In this document: positions 44,331 through 54,551 of the stretch, piece after piece | How the letters are laid out: each line of letters opens with the position of its first letter | How positions within the stretch are numbered: position 1 is the stretch's first letter | Assembly: GCA_029706075.1 (NCBI GenBank) | Contig: JAINUG010000015.1 | Coordinates: forward strand, 3,383,154 to 3,447,153 | Reading direction: 5' to 3' | DNA from: Aldrovandia affinis | Taxonomy: Eukaryota > Chordata > Actinopteri > Notacanthiformes > Halosauridae | DNA length: 64,000 bases | The notes under the pieces: model-generated | Seen by the model: only the letters and a program-made list of their open reading frames with translations | Told to the model about the DNA's origin: nothing | Database searches by the model: none | Made by a program: the position numbers and the translations under genes

Positions 44331-46920
44331 ACTTAATCAAGAAACTACCAGGAAACTACTGATATATGTTCATATATTCATATTAACATAGCCAGCACGT
44401 ATAGCAAAAATGCTAACATGTTTGTGTATCCTGTGTGTTTGTGTATCGAGACAGCCCCCACAACTACTAACACTGGCCATAAGCATAGCTGTAGGAGGAC
44501 ACTACCACAATGCTACTCTGTACTCCAGCTTCATTTCAAATAACACTGAGCATACGGTTTCAGAATTTACAACCATTCAAGGTGGGAATATGTGGCATAA
44601 TGAAGCTTAGCTCTGCAAATACGATTGGGAAGTTTTCCGTGCTTATGCACAAATTGCTGGAAAGCCAATCTCACGCAGAACGCCCCCATGATCTTAAGCA
44701 CTGCCATGGTGATTATACCTGTTTAAGGTGCTCTGAAAAAGGCATCTGTCCTTTTTAATTAATTTTATTCAGGACTGTAATAAAAACTATTCATTGAAGG
44801 ATACTGGGACTTTCCATGATACATTATAGTGCATATGGAGATAAACAGTGACATTCGATTAAGCGGTCAATCGTCACTAATCTTCAGAATCCTCATTTAG
44901 ATCTTCTCATCATAACACGAATTCGAACCGCATCTGTTTTCTGGGGCAGTATGGTAAGTTATTATTTTATTATTATTGTTTTTCCTGCTTATAAACCCAC
45001 ACATTTTCCAACATTTCATTAAAATGACATCTTATAAAGGCTGATACAGCCCAACATTTAAACTCAATTCGCATGTATGCAGCTTATAAAATATTGATGT
45101 AAGAGGAAGCCCTCCAGCATCAGACATGTAACCCATTTGTAAAACCTCAATATGCCTCAGCATGATCTGAAAACAGCAAGGCATAATATTCCAACATCGC
45201 ATTGCTGTAGGTGTCATATTGATAACACCCGTTATAGAGTTTTGATAACCATTCATTTATTTTCATATAAAAACATAGCAGAAGCTTGATTCATTTCTTC
45301 CTGCTCACTCAAAATAATCTATGATTCCTCACTTCTAATAGGAATTGCCCACTTAGTGCTTAACAGTATTTTAATCTCGACAAATAGGATGGGTGAAACG
45401 GTCACATTCTTGGACATCTTCAGTGTCCAAGAAAGGTCACTACACTCACAGATAGTTTTGAAAGTAAGCTTCCAACTTAGAGAAACAATACCTCAATGAT
45501 AGTGTAACTACTTCCCACTAGTTGATCATTAAAGTCAACATAGGAATGAGGTGGATTTCATATAAAATGCGAGTTGAATGAAAAAGAGAACTGTGGATAC
45601 CAGAGAGACACCCAACAATTAGGGGAATGACACCAGAGAGGCATAACAATTAAAATCTCCCATTAGCCTTATGCTTGTTTTGAATCACAGCACAGGCTTG
45701 GCAACAAGGGACAGAGAAAAAATATATAAAGCAATCTTCTGGCCCTGTAAATAATTACATACGAATTGCCGTCATTTCTTAAGTCGCGGATGGAGTGGGG
45801 ATGTGCAACCAAGTGGGTCAAACTAATTAACAACTTCCGCTGGGAGAGTCCGCTTCATCTCTTCCAGGTCTACCAGCATGGCCCAAGCTCCAGAAGACCT
45901 GCCATTTACTCTGGGGCTCTTCAGGGCTGATACTGCACCAGTATCACCTCTGAACTAAATCACTTCATCTTCCTCACATTTTGTATGCAAACTTACTTTC
46001 CGTGTTTAAATGGAAGGCAAAATGATGTATGAGAGATTTGATGATGAGAGAAAAAAAAAGTTTTATTATGGCAAGGTGCGTGTGTGGGGCCGACATTTTA
46101 GACATCTATAACCTACTGGTAATTTTTAATTCATTTTTAAAAAACTGGATTCTCAATCCACTCATATAGCACCACCAAGTGTCTCATTACCCCCTGCAGA
46201 GGGATTAGACATACATGTGCTTGCAAAATGTGGTGAGTTTTGAAACATGGCCATTTGAGCAATCACCAGAAATGTACAAATATACTTTTGCACATGAAGC
46301 AATGCACATTCGTTGATTAGCCATGCTGCACACACATTGCATACTGGAGTAATGTTTGCAGAACATATACATTTATACAAAGTGCTAAATATGTATCCAT
46401 ATCAACACAGACAGATGTCTGAAAACTGTATGTGTGTGCAGGATATGGGGAATATCACAGGAGGGGTATTTGTAGGGTCATTGTAGTAACGACAGGCCAC
46501 ACCTTTATTGAAATATTTTAGAAAATGTTTTCTTATTCTTTTATATGATTTAATCTGTACCAGTTCTATGGTATTGCTAAGATACATATATACCTTCTAT
46601 CCTCAGATAGTAAGGTACTAAACTCACAGAATCTACAGTCATAGGCAGCCATTGAAAGTGCTCATAAAAGACACAGGTTTGCAAAGATTGTTCTGACTGC
46701 ACCCACATCTGACCTCAAGTTTTCTTTACATATTCATGAGATATCCCTTAATTATACTGCTCTGTAATTTAAATCTCAAAAAGCGTTTTCAATGTAAAAA
46801 AGCCAAATTATTGATATCAAAATGATGCCAAGTTACAACTAAACTGACAACAATATATATACAGACTAAACAAGCACTGCTCCAAAGCAATGCTTTCCAT
46901 ACTTTCCTACATTCATTCAA
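44331..46920. other. repeat-poor non-coding DNA
   Basis: No transposon ends or supportable genes in 2.6 kb. A balanced-composition block at about 45770-45960 (CCGCTTCATCTCTTCCAGG, GAAGACCTGCCATTTACTC) could be an exon or conserved element, but it has no good frame. ORFs here have no motifs. Confidence 0.4.
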
Positions 46921-47000
46921 GTAACTTGCACCCCACACCATAGAGCTGCCAGAACCCTTCATTTACACAAGTGTTTCCTTTATTTTGGCAGTTATCAGTG
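46921..47000 (-). mobile_element. Tc1 family C fragment sharing the deletion join
   Basis: GCACCCCACACCATAGAGCTGCCAGAACCC joins through TTCATTTACACAAG to the terminal repeat TTTCCTTTATTTTGGCAGTTAT, the same join as in the element at 4367-4936. The 3' part is missing. It ends at TA in a (TA)n tract (47001-47023). Confidence 0.7.
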
Positions 47001-47219
47001 TATATATATATATATATATAATATATGGTTAATGGGATGATATATCCATTCCATTTAAAAGTGTTGTCTGAAATGATTATATTGATTTTAATAAAATGAA
47101 TTGAAAATAGTTAACATGACATGAACAAAGAGAAAACTAGATTAGAAAGTTTGAAAAATAAAACTTTAGTTGGCTTGCCTCCGGTGAATTTTCAAAACTT
47201 AGAAATGGCAGTTTGGAGA

Positions 47220-47695
47220 GTTTTTCATAATATTATAATACAATACTTGAAATTCAGACAACTATAATAGCCTTGCAGTGGCAAGTTATAAATTACATCA
47301 TCAGTGTGGATGGTGGGATGAAGGGATAGCTGGATGGATAGGTAGAGAAAGGATGTAGTAGGTTGTAGTAGGCTATACCTGTGTAGAAATATAGAATATT
47401 TGGCTTGGTAAAGTATTCAGAGTACTGTAATGACCAAGCTGTAATAAGGCTTTAATAGCATCATCAGCTGGATGAAGGGATAGATAGATGTATAAAGAAA
47501 GAGAGAGGACTAACTGATGCAGCTTTTTACATGTATTTTACACAGATTAACAGTATTAATTTTATTTTGGTAAAATCACTGTATTTTGGAGTAATACAAT
47601 AGCTATGCAGTTTTAAGCCTTCAATTACATCATCAGCTTGGATGAAGGGAGGAATGGATGGACAGATGGGTAGAAGAAGGGTTGAGATTATTTTT
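47220..47695 (+). repeat. degenerate tandem repeat, about 165 bp unit, three units
   Basis: CATCATCAG followed by TGGATGAAGGGA and GGATGGATAG-like words occurs at 47296, 47459 and 47628. Each is preceded by a diverged AATACAATA / TGTAATGACC / AATACAATAGC and CTTTAATAG / CTTCAATTAC block. Spacings are 163 and 169. The unit shows no link with any transposon here. Confidence 0.6.
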
Positions 47696-48306
47696 TTCAT
47701 TACAGTGTCCCTTTAAAATCTACAGCTTGTCTCAAAAATTTGCCTTACAGCTTGAAATTAAAACATAATAAATCAGACTTTTTCCACCTTTTTCCACATA
47801 AATACCATTGCCATACTGAACTGGCTATTTTGTCATGTCTGATGAAGAGCAAGCATCATGGCTTGCAAAGAGCAAGTTATGAGCCTTGCTTTCACTGAAA
47901 TACAAATGAGTACATAATTGGACAGTATATTATACTAAACTGAACCAACTACGCTGACCAGGTGTCCCACATTTTGATTCGTCAATAAAAGTCATTTCAG
48001 ATTTCTCTCACTTCCTTCTTCCTTATTACCATATTTTAAACAGAGTACAATCTTTTAGGGATATAAAATTTGAATGTGACCCCTGCCCACAGCTCAACAA
48101 TAGCACCCCCGCAAATTATATAACAATATAATCATAAAAAAACTGTTTTGATTCTGAGACTGTTTGAATGTGGTCACCCTAAAAGTAACCTGCATATTCA
48201 TCAGTTTCTTTTCTCAGGAAAAAAATGGATATAGCCTATTCTAGTTGTCCGGGATGAGGACGTTTAGCTTATGTATTTTCATCTAAGCCGCAAATATTAA
48301 ATAATG
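47696..48306. other. non-coding DNA
   Basis: Nothing recognised between the tandem repeat and the next Tc1 element. Confidence 0.5.
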
Positions 48307-48308
48307 TA

Positions 48309-49834
48309 CACTACTGTGCAAAGGCAGGTGTGAAAAAATGCTGTAAAGTAAGAATGCTTTCAAAATGTTAATAGTTTATTTTGATCAATAAACAAAATGC
48401 AAAGTGGATGAACAGAAGAGAAATCGAAATCAAATCAATATTTGGTGTGACCACCCTTTGCCTTCAAAACAGCATCAATTCTTCTAGGTACACTTGCAGT
48501 TTTTGAAGGAACTCGGCAGGTAGGTTGTTCCAAACATCTTGGAGAACTAACCACAGATCTTCTGTGGATGTAGGCTGCCTCAAATCCTTTTGTCTCTTCA
48601 TGTAATCCCAGACCGACTCGATGATGTTGAGATCAGGGCTCTGTGGGGGCCAAACCATCACTTCCAGGACTCCTTGTTCTTCTTTACGCTGAAGATAGTT
48701 CTTAATGACATTGGCTGTATGTTTGGGGTCATTCTCCTGCTGCAGAATACATTTGGGGCCAATCAGACGCCTCCCTGATGGTACTGCATGATGGATAAGT
48801 ATCTGCCTGCATTTCTCAGCATTGAGGACACCATTAATCCTGACCAAATCCCCAACTCCATTTGCAGAAATGCAGCCCCAAATTTGCAAGGAACCTCCAC
48901 CATGCTTCACTGTTGCCTGCAGACACTCATTATTGTACCGCTCTCCAGCCCTTCGGCGAACAAACTGCCTTCTGCTATAGCCAAATATTTCAAATTTTGA
49001 CTCATCAGTCCAGAGCGCTTGCTGCCATTTTTCTGCACCCCAGTTCCTATGTTTTCGTGCATAGTTGAGTCGCTTAGCTTTGTTTCCACGTCGGAGGTAT
49101 GGCTTTTTGGCCGCAATCCTTCCATGAAGACCACTTCTGGCCAGACTTCTCTGGACAGTAGATGGGTGTACCTGGGTCCCACTGGTTTCTGCCAGTTCTG
49201 AGCTGATGGCACTGCTGGACATCTGCTGCATTAAGTTTCCTTGGCCGACCACTGCGTCTACGGTCCTCAACGTTGCCCGTTTCTTTGTGCTTCTTCAAAA
49301 GAGCTTGAACAGCACATCTTGAAACCCCAGTCTGCTTTGAAATCTTTGCCTGGGAGAGACCTTGCTGATGCAGTATAACTACCTTGTGTCTTGTTGCTGT
49401 GCTCAGTCTTGCCATGGTGTATGACCTGTGACATGAAACTGTCTTCCACAACCTCACCTTAGAAGCAGAGTTTGGCTGTTCCTCACCCAGTTTTAAGCCT
49501 CCTACACAGCTGTTTCTGTTTTAGTTAATGACTGTGTTTCAACCTAAATATGAAATTGATGATCATTAGCACCTGTTTGGTACAATTGGTTAATCATACA
49601 CCTGACTATAATCCTACAAAATCCCTGACTTGCAAGTGTACCTATAAGAATTGATGCTGGTTTGAAGGCAAAGGGCAGTCACACCAAATATTGGTTTTAT
49701 TTAGATTTTTCTTCTGTTCGCTCACTTTGCATTTTGTAAATTGATAAAAATAAACAATAAAAATATATATTTTTGAAAGCATTCTTACTTTACAGCATTT
49801 CTTCACACCTGCCTAAAACTTTTGTACAGTACTG
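48309..49834 (-). mobile_element. complete Tc1/mariner element with DD38E-type transposase (family D)
   Basis: TA flanks (48307-48308, 49835-49836) and long inverted ends: CAGTACTGTACAAAAGT with GGCAGGTGTGAAGAAATGCT (right, reverse strand) against CACTACTGTGCAAA-GGCAGGTGTGAAAAAATGCT (left), continuing GTAAAGTAAGAATGCTTTCA identically. The left end has lost about seven bases. The element is 1,526 bp with one transposase gene on the minus strand. It is the only full-length Tc1 in the window, with few lesions. The spacing of the catalytic residues fits the DD38E group (Intruder). Confidence 0.92.
48464..49415 (-). pseudogene. Tc1 transposase, DD38E-type, one frameshift, second aspartate altered
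   Basis: Start chosen at 49415 (MARLSTATRHKVVILHQQG), just inside the leader. In order: first helix-turn-helix to about residue 50, linker RRSGRPRKLNAAD, second helix-turn-helix, then KRLNYARKHRNW, ALWTDESKF (first aspartate), KHGGGSLQIWGC, ILQQENDPKHTAN, PPQSPDLNIIESVW and a normal C-terminus near 48464; about 317 codons in all. A one-base-type frameshift near 49220-49235 joins the two frames (49074-49457 and 48464-49270). In QQEND the catalytic aspartate position holds glutamate (GAG). Between it and the NIIE glutamate lie 38 residues. Two independent lesions therefore disable a gene that is otherwise intact. Confidence 0.88.
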
Positions 49835-49836
49835 TA

Positions 49837-50639
49837 TATTAACTGTATTAAATATGTTTACTTGATGCTCAGCTCGGCTCAAAAGGTGCTCAGATTTCCC
49901 ATGTGTTTTGTCTCTCCAATCTCCGCAATCACTCACGGTATTGGTGCATGATATGCCGTCCAATTATGTACTCCATTTTATTGTAGTGAACGTTTAGTAT
50001 TTAACATAACAGAAACTGGTGTGCATACACAAATTATTTTTAAAAAACATGCATCTTATACAAATTGACTGGTGTAGAAACGGTCCCTCTCTCATTCAAC
50101 CACTCCTTATGGGTCCAAAGCTCAAATACTTTTAACTGCTTATCTGAATACAGATTGCATTTAAAATAGTTGTTTATTGAATGATTTGCCTCATAATGAG
50201 GTGAAATACAGAATATCCACAAAACAGTCTTGTGTGATATAGTCCAAATACAAGACAAGCAGGATGATTTACTGGACATCCACATTTTATATCCGTAAAA
50301 AGTTTGTACTTTATTTAAATGCAGTGATGATCAAAATAACAAATTGAGAGGAATCTGGAACTATGTTTATTGACAGGGGGTTATGATATTGTTGACTGGG
50401 GTTCGTAATCGTTATGTTATTATTTTCATTAAAATGCGCAACTGTCCCACACAATGCGGGACATCTGGGCAGCCCACTTATCTGTTAATACGTGCGCGTT
50501 AATAATGTCACCAAAGTAGCATAGAACGCTCTGCATTTGAGTTAAGGGTGTTCTGGGTGGAAACTAATTATCACACACAAAACTTACAGTGCCTAATTTT
50601 TTTACTGACAGCCCCCCCCCATTGCACTGCCCAACCCAT
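49837..50639. other. non-coding DNA, possibly the 3' flank of the recombinase fossil
   Basis: A block at 49935-49975 matches 22690-22735. The minus-strand ORF 50040-50285 lacks motifs. A C-rich run lies at about 50610-50620. Confidence 0.4.
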
Positions 50640-51783
50640 ATTGACATATATGCCTTTTCGCTGATCACGAAACAACCAATATGGACGGGGCAAAAAATAT
50701 TCCGTTTGCGATGGCTGAAACTAGCAATTACATACCACCCTCCCCAAACTAGAGCCCATTATCTCCCTCAAGGCCAATCCAGCTTCAGAGAGCAGATGAA
50801 CTGCTGTGCTTCTGACACTGTGGTTGGTGTATCACGTTGACAGTCCGGCCAGGGAACTAATGGTAGAAAGAATGTTCCCTAATGTATTTACACCCATTGG
50901 CTCTCGGGAGTACCACACTTCCTTGCCATCATCAGATTTCCATGGAGCGCTCAGGGTATGGAGATAAAAAGCTGTTGCACCCTTTGGACATTTTGAGAGG
51001 TACATTTTGTAACTGCTGACAGGATAGTAAGGATGTCCCGGCCTTGCAAACATGAATCCTCTCAACCTTTCATTGTCTGGCTCATACAACCTCTTATGAT
51101 TTTTTGGGATCTGCATTGTGTGATAAGCAGATGTACTCTTCACCCTCTTCGTCAATTTTTACAGTGAAAGAGGTCTGGGACAAATCGTGATTTCCCTCTC
51201 GTCCGCAACGAGCCAGATTCAGCTGGATGTCAAGCCCATCAACAGTAGTGGGAGAGAGGACACCTGATTCCCTCAGTTTCCTGAGATCAGCTTCGGAGAT
51301 GCGGGGATGATGCTAGCTTTAGTCTTTTCCAGCTTTCTGGAACTTCTTTAGCTCTGACAAAAATATGTCATTGCTTGATTTGAACAGTTTGTCATTGTGT
51401 AATTCATATTTTTGCTAAAGAATTCATTCAGTCCAGATCGCAGTGTTATGAAAGTGAATACTGAGTACCCTATACCTGCAGCTGTTCGTACACCTGCATA
51501 AAACACGCAGAATATGGTTACGTTTTTCTTCCCTTAACTCCTGTAGATCGATGTCCAATTCCTTTTAATTTAGCCAGTCTTTCAAAACATTCATCCAATT
51601 TGTTGTTTTCTTTGTGTTCATTTTGTGTTTGTCCTCCTCAATTTTGCTAAGTTCTTGTTCGCTCAAATGTAAATCCCTTTTCGCAGCTGATGTTGTCTCC
51701 TTCCATTTTATTTTATTTGATGGTGTTCTGTATTTTATATAATCATTAAATTGACAGCTAAACCAAGTAACAATGTCCATTCC
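50640..51783 (-). pseudogene. Crypton-type tyrosine recombinase (DUF3504-like) fossil
   Basis: Read on the minus strand from ATG at 51780 across several frames: KKTTNWMNVLKDWL (N-terminal SAM-like core-binding region), a LRSGLNEF/SSNDIFLSELKKFQKAGKD segment, then [40 protein letters not shown] strand, ARPGHPYYPVSSYKMYLSKC, WYSREPMGVNTLGNILSTIS, AGLST and finally TNHSVRSTAVHLLSEAGL, the region with the conserved arginine of the R-H-R-Y site. This ordered set is that of the Crypton-derived domain shared with KIAA1958, ZMYM2-4 and QRICH1. At least four stops or frame changes interrupt it; the expected late GH-x-S and tyrosine region is decayed. No introns are apparent. It may be a Crypton copy or a decayed relative of those genes. 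Confidence 0.65.
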
Positions 51784-51885
51784 TCCAAATAAATCAAAGT
51801 CAATTGTAAATGTCTGACATATTTGCTGCCTTTATAGGGTGTAAGTGTAATTATTTGAAATTACAGTTAATTAAGTTATATTATA

Positions 51886-52725
51886 CATTCAGTGGCCACT
51901 TTATTAGGTACACCTGTACACCTACTCGTTAATGCAATTATCTAATCAGCCAATCATGTGGTAGCAACTCAATGCATAAAAGCATGCAGACATGGTCAAG
52001 AGGTTCAGTTGTTGTTCAGACCAAGAATGGGGAAGAAATGTGATCTAAGTGATTTTGACTGTGGAATGATTGTTGGTACCAGACGGGGTGGTGTGAGTAT
52101 CTCAGAAATGGCTGATCTCATGGGATTTTCACGCACAGCAGTCTAGAGTTTACAGAGAATGGTGCGAAAAACAAAAAACATCCAGTGAGTGGCAGTTCTG
52201 TGGGCAAAAACGCCTTATTAATCAGAGAGGTCAGAGGAGAATAGCCAGACTGGTTCAAGCTGACAGGAAGGCGACAGTAACTCAAATAACCATGTGCTAC
52301 AACAGTTGTATGCTGAATAGTTTATCTGAACGCACAACACATTGCACCTTGAAGTGGATGGGCTACAGCAGCAGACCACATCGGGTTCCACTCCTGTCAG
52401 CTAAGAACAGGAAAGTGAGGCTATAGTGGGCACAGGTTCACCAAAACTGGACAGTTGAAGATTGGAAAAACTTCGCCTGGTCTGACAACTCTCGATTTAT
52501 GCTGCGATGTGCAGATGGTAGGGTCAGAATTTGGCATAAACAACATGAATCCATGCATCCATCCTGCCTTGTGTCAACGGTTCAGGCTGGTGCTGGTGGT
52601 TTAATGGTGTGGGGAATGTTTTCTTGGCATTAGGCCCCTTAATACCAATTGAGCATCATTTAAATGCCACAGCCTACTTGGGTCTTGTTGCTGACCATGT
52701 GCATCCCTTTATGGCCACAGTCATA
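51886..52725 (+). mobile_element. Tc1/mariner element, 3'-truncated (family E)
   Basis: After TA (51884-51885): CATTCAGTGGCCACTTTATT then AGGTACACCTG, a well-known fish Tc1 terminal repeat. Then MGKKCDLSDFDCGMIVGTRR at 52027 begins the transposase; later CSEKWMGYSSRPHRVPLLSA-like text and the WSDNSRF-like region at about 52480 (first aspartate retained). The sequence breaks at 'GTGCATCCCTTTATGGCCAC' (about 52725), before the second aspartate and glutamate. Several stops and frameshifts are present. Confidence 0.82.
52027..52725 (+). pseudogene. family E Tc1 transposase, N-terminal two thirds
   Basis: The N-terminal helix-turn-helix (DLSDFDCGMIVGTRRGGVSI, then EMADLMGFSRTAV) is open for 40 codons and stops at TAG (52144). 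Further in: a QRRIARLVQADRKATVTQIT segment (about 52230), a VRL-stop-WAQVHQNWTVEDWKN region (52420-52470), AWSDNSRF (first aspartate), CVSTVQAGAGGLMVWGMF, then a frame break and LVADHVHPFMAT, where it ends. The catalytic triad is incomplete. Confidence 0.75.
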
Positions 52726-52904
52726 TTGAATTTATAACCCTGTTTGACATTTGTCTGGATTTTTGATAATGGTTTTCTGATAACTTTTGTATCACTGAAT
52801 CTAGACAATCTGTATTTTTTTGCTTTACTGTATTCATATTTAGTGTATCAATATCCGTTTCTTATGTAATTTTGTATCCTGTTGATAAATCAGATGAAGT
52901 TCTG

Positions 52905-53066
52905 GTGGAAAAGTAACAATGATCCTTGTTTAATGCAGCCAGTGTGCTTAGGTGTATGAATATGGAACTTGCTTTAGAAGTGAGAAGGATTTACAGTGCC
53001 TATATATTACATGATGTACACAGATGTTAGCCAATCAGAATCTAGTATTCACCCAAGCCATAGTAT
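52905..53066 (-). repeat. unnamed interspersed repeat, copy 2 (inverted)
   Basis: Reverse complement matches 39958-40120: ATACTATGGCTTGGGTGAATACT, TTCTGATTGGCTAACA, ACATCATGTA, TAAATCCTTCTCACTTCTAAAG. Looser similarity may extend to about 52740. It abuts a (TA)n tract at 53068-53097. Confidence 0.65.
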
Positions 53067-53100
53067 ATACTATATATATATATATATATATATATATGGG

Positions 53101-53482
53101 TATACACACATATACATGTGGCATTTATATCCTAACGGGTGTGGTCCCTTCCAGGATGACAAGGACCCCATCCACAGGGCTTGAGCCATCGCTGAATGGT
53201 TTGATGAGCATGAAAACAATGTACACCATATGCCATGGCCACCTCAGTGACCAGATCTCAGCCCAACTGAACACCTATGGGAGATGCTGGAGCAATGCCT
53301 GAGATAGCGTTTTCCACTACCATCAACAAAACAGCAAATGTGGAAGAATGGTTGCATCTCTCCAATATAATTGCAGACACTTGTACAATCTATGCCAAGG
53401 CACACTGAAACTGTTGTGGTGGCCCAATGCCCTAGTAAGACACTTTATGTTTGTATTTCCTTTATTTTGGAAGTTATCTTTA
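53101..53482 (+). mobile_element. Tc1 family C 3' fragment
   Basis: TATATCCTAACGGGTGTGGT through CCAGGATGACAAGGACCCCA (protein FQDDKDPIHRA, second aspartate kept), WFDEHENNVHHMPWPPQ, a degraded PDLSPTEHLW, then the C-terminus, the 3' untranslated part and the terminal repeat TTTCCTTTATTTTGGAAGTTAT ending near 53482. Spacing between aspartate and glutamate is 36. The left half of the element is missing, replaced by a (TA)n tract. Confidence 0.78.
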
Positions 53483-54544
53483 GGTGCAATGCAATTGGGG
53501 AAACTGTCCTTATTTGCATCCATTATTCTATCTTTTAGGGTGTGTAGCATGGTAAACTTAAGACTTAAGTTCAAGGCCAGAATGTGCATTGCACTAGAAC
53601 AAAGATTCACTCCCTTTTCAATTCTACCCAGATCTCTGAAGTGGCAGCCTATGCGTATCTAGAGGAAAAATGAGAAAAACCTGACTAATCATGTCAGAAT
53701 AACCTCCTATGTATTCTGCTGTAAAAATAAATTTTAAACATATCCCTATCATGTTGCTCAAGCATGCTTTTACAGCTAAATTTCTATCTGTTATTGTGCA
53801 AACATAACAGCATAAACAACTAATTAATGTACTTACAAGACCAAACCCTAGCACACAGAACAAATCCACGCTATTGCATCTCATTTTAACAAACACACCT
53901 CACAAACATATTCTGTAACAATACCAGTGATCACTGTGCAATTGCTTGTGTTAGAAATACAGAAATGTTTTGCTTGATTTGTAATCCAGTGATCTAAAAA
54001 TCACCTTGAAATTATTATTGGGCCAAAGCTAGAATGACAAATTCCCCTGTTTATTGGACTTCCTTCAGAGCCTTTAGAAACAAGTGCACAACATTGATGA
54101 GGAGATCCAAATCAGAATTTTGTTTGAACCCAGTAACAGAAAACTTAAATAACCCTTCAAATTTGGGAAATTAATCATATTATTATCTTATTCAAATGTT
54201 TCCTCTGGTCTCCCTGAGCACATGCTGGTCAATTGTAATGAAGTAAAAAACAAAGGAGATATTTTGGTTTTTTTATTAATTTTTTTATTTGTGTTTTAGA
54301 CCAGCATTTTTGTCAATCCCCCTAGTAATGAGTTGGGATCTGTTTTACGCCTCTTCCGAGAACTTGTACCGTAACCCCGGTACTACAGGGCCATTACATC
54401 ATCCTCCCCTCCCTAATCGCCGCCCCCTATGTCAAAACCCCGGTCTCCGTTCACTGTAACCACTAACGCGGGAGGCCTGGGGTGTTTTCTACATGTGGGA
54501 TCTGGACCCATTTCATCCTATTAATTATGTCCCATTATAAAATG
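53483..54544. other. non-coding DNA; GC-richer patch shared with 57165-57310
   Basis: At 54319-54335 CCCCCTAGTAATGAG and at 54455-54475 TAACCACTAACGCGGGAGGCCT resemble CCCCCTAGTAATG (57169) and TAACCACTGGACCACGCGGGAGGCCT (57282), in the same order. This suggests a repeat present in two places. ORFs at 53323-53896 are unrecognised. Confidence 0.4.
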
Positions 54545-54551
54545 CACAGGT

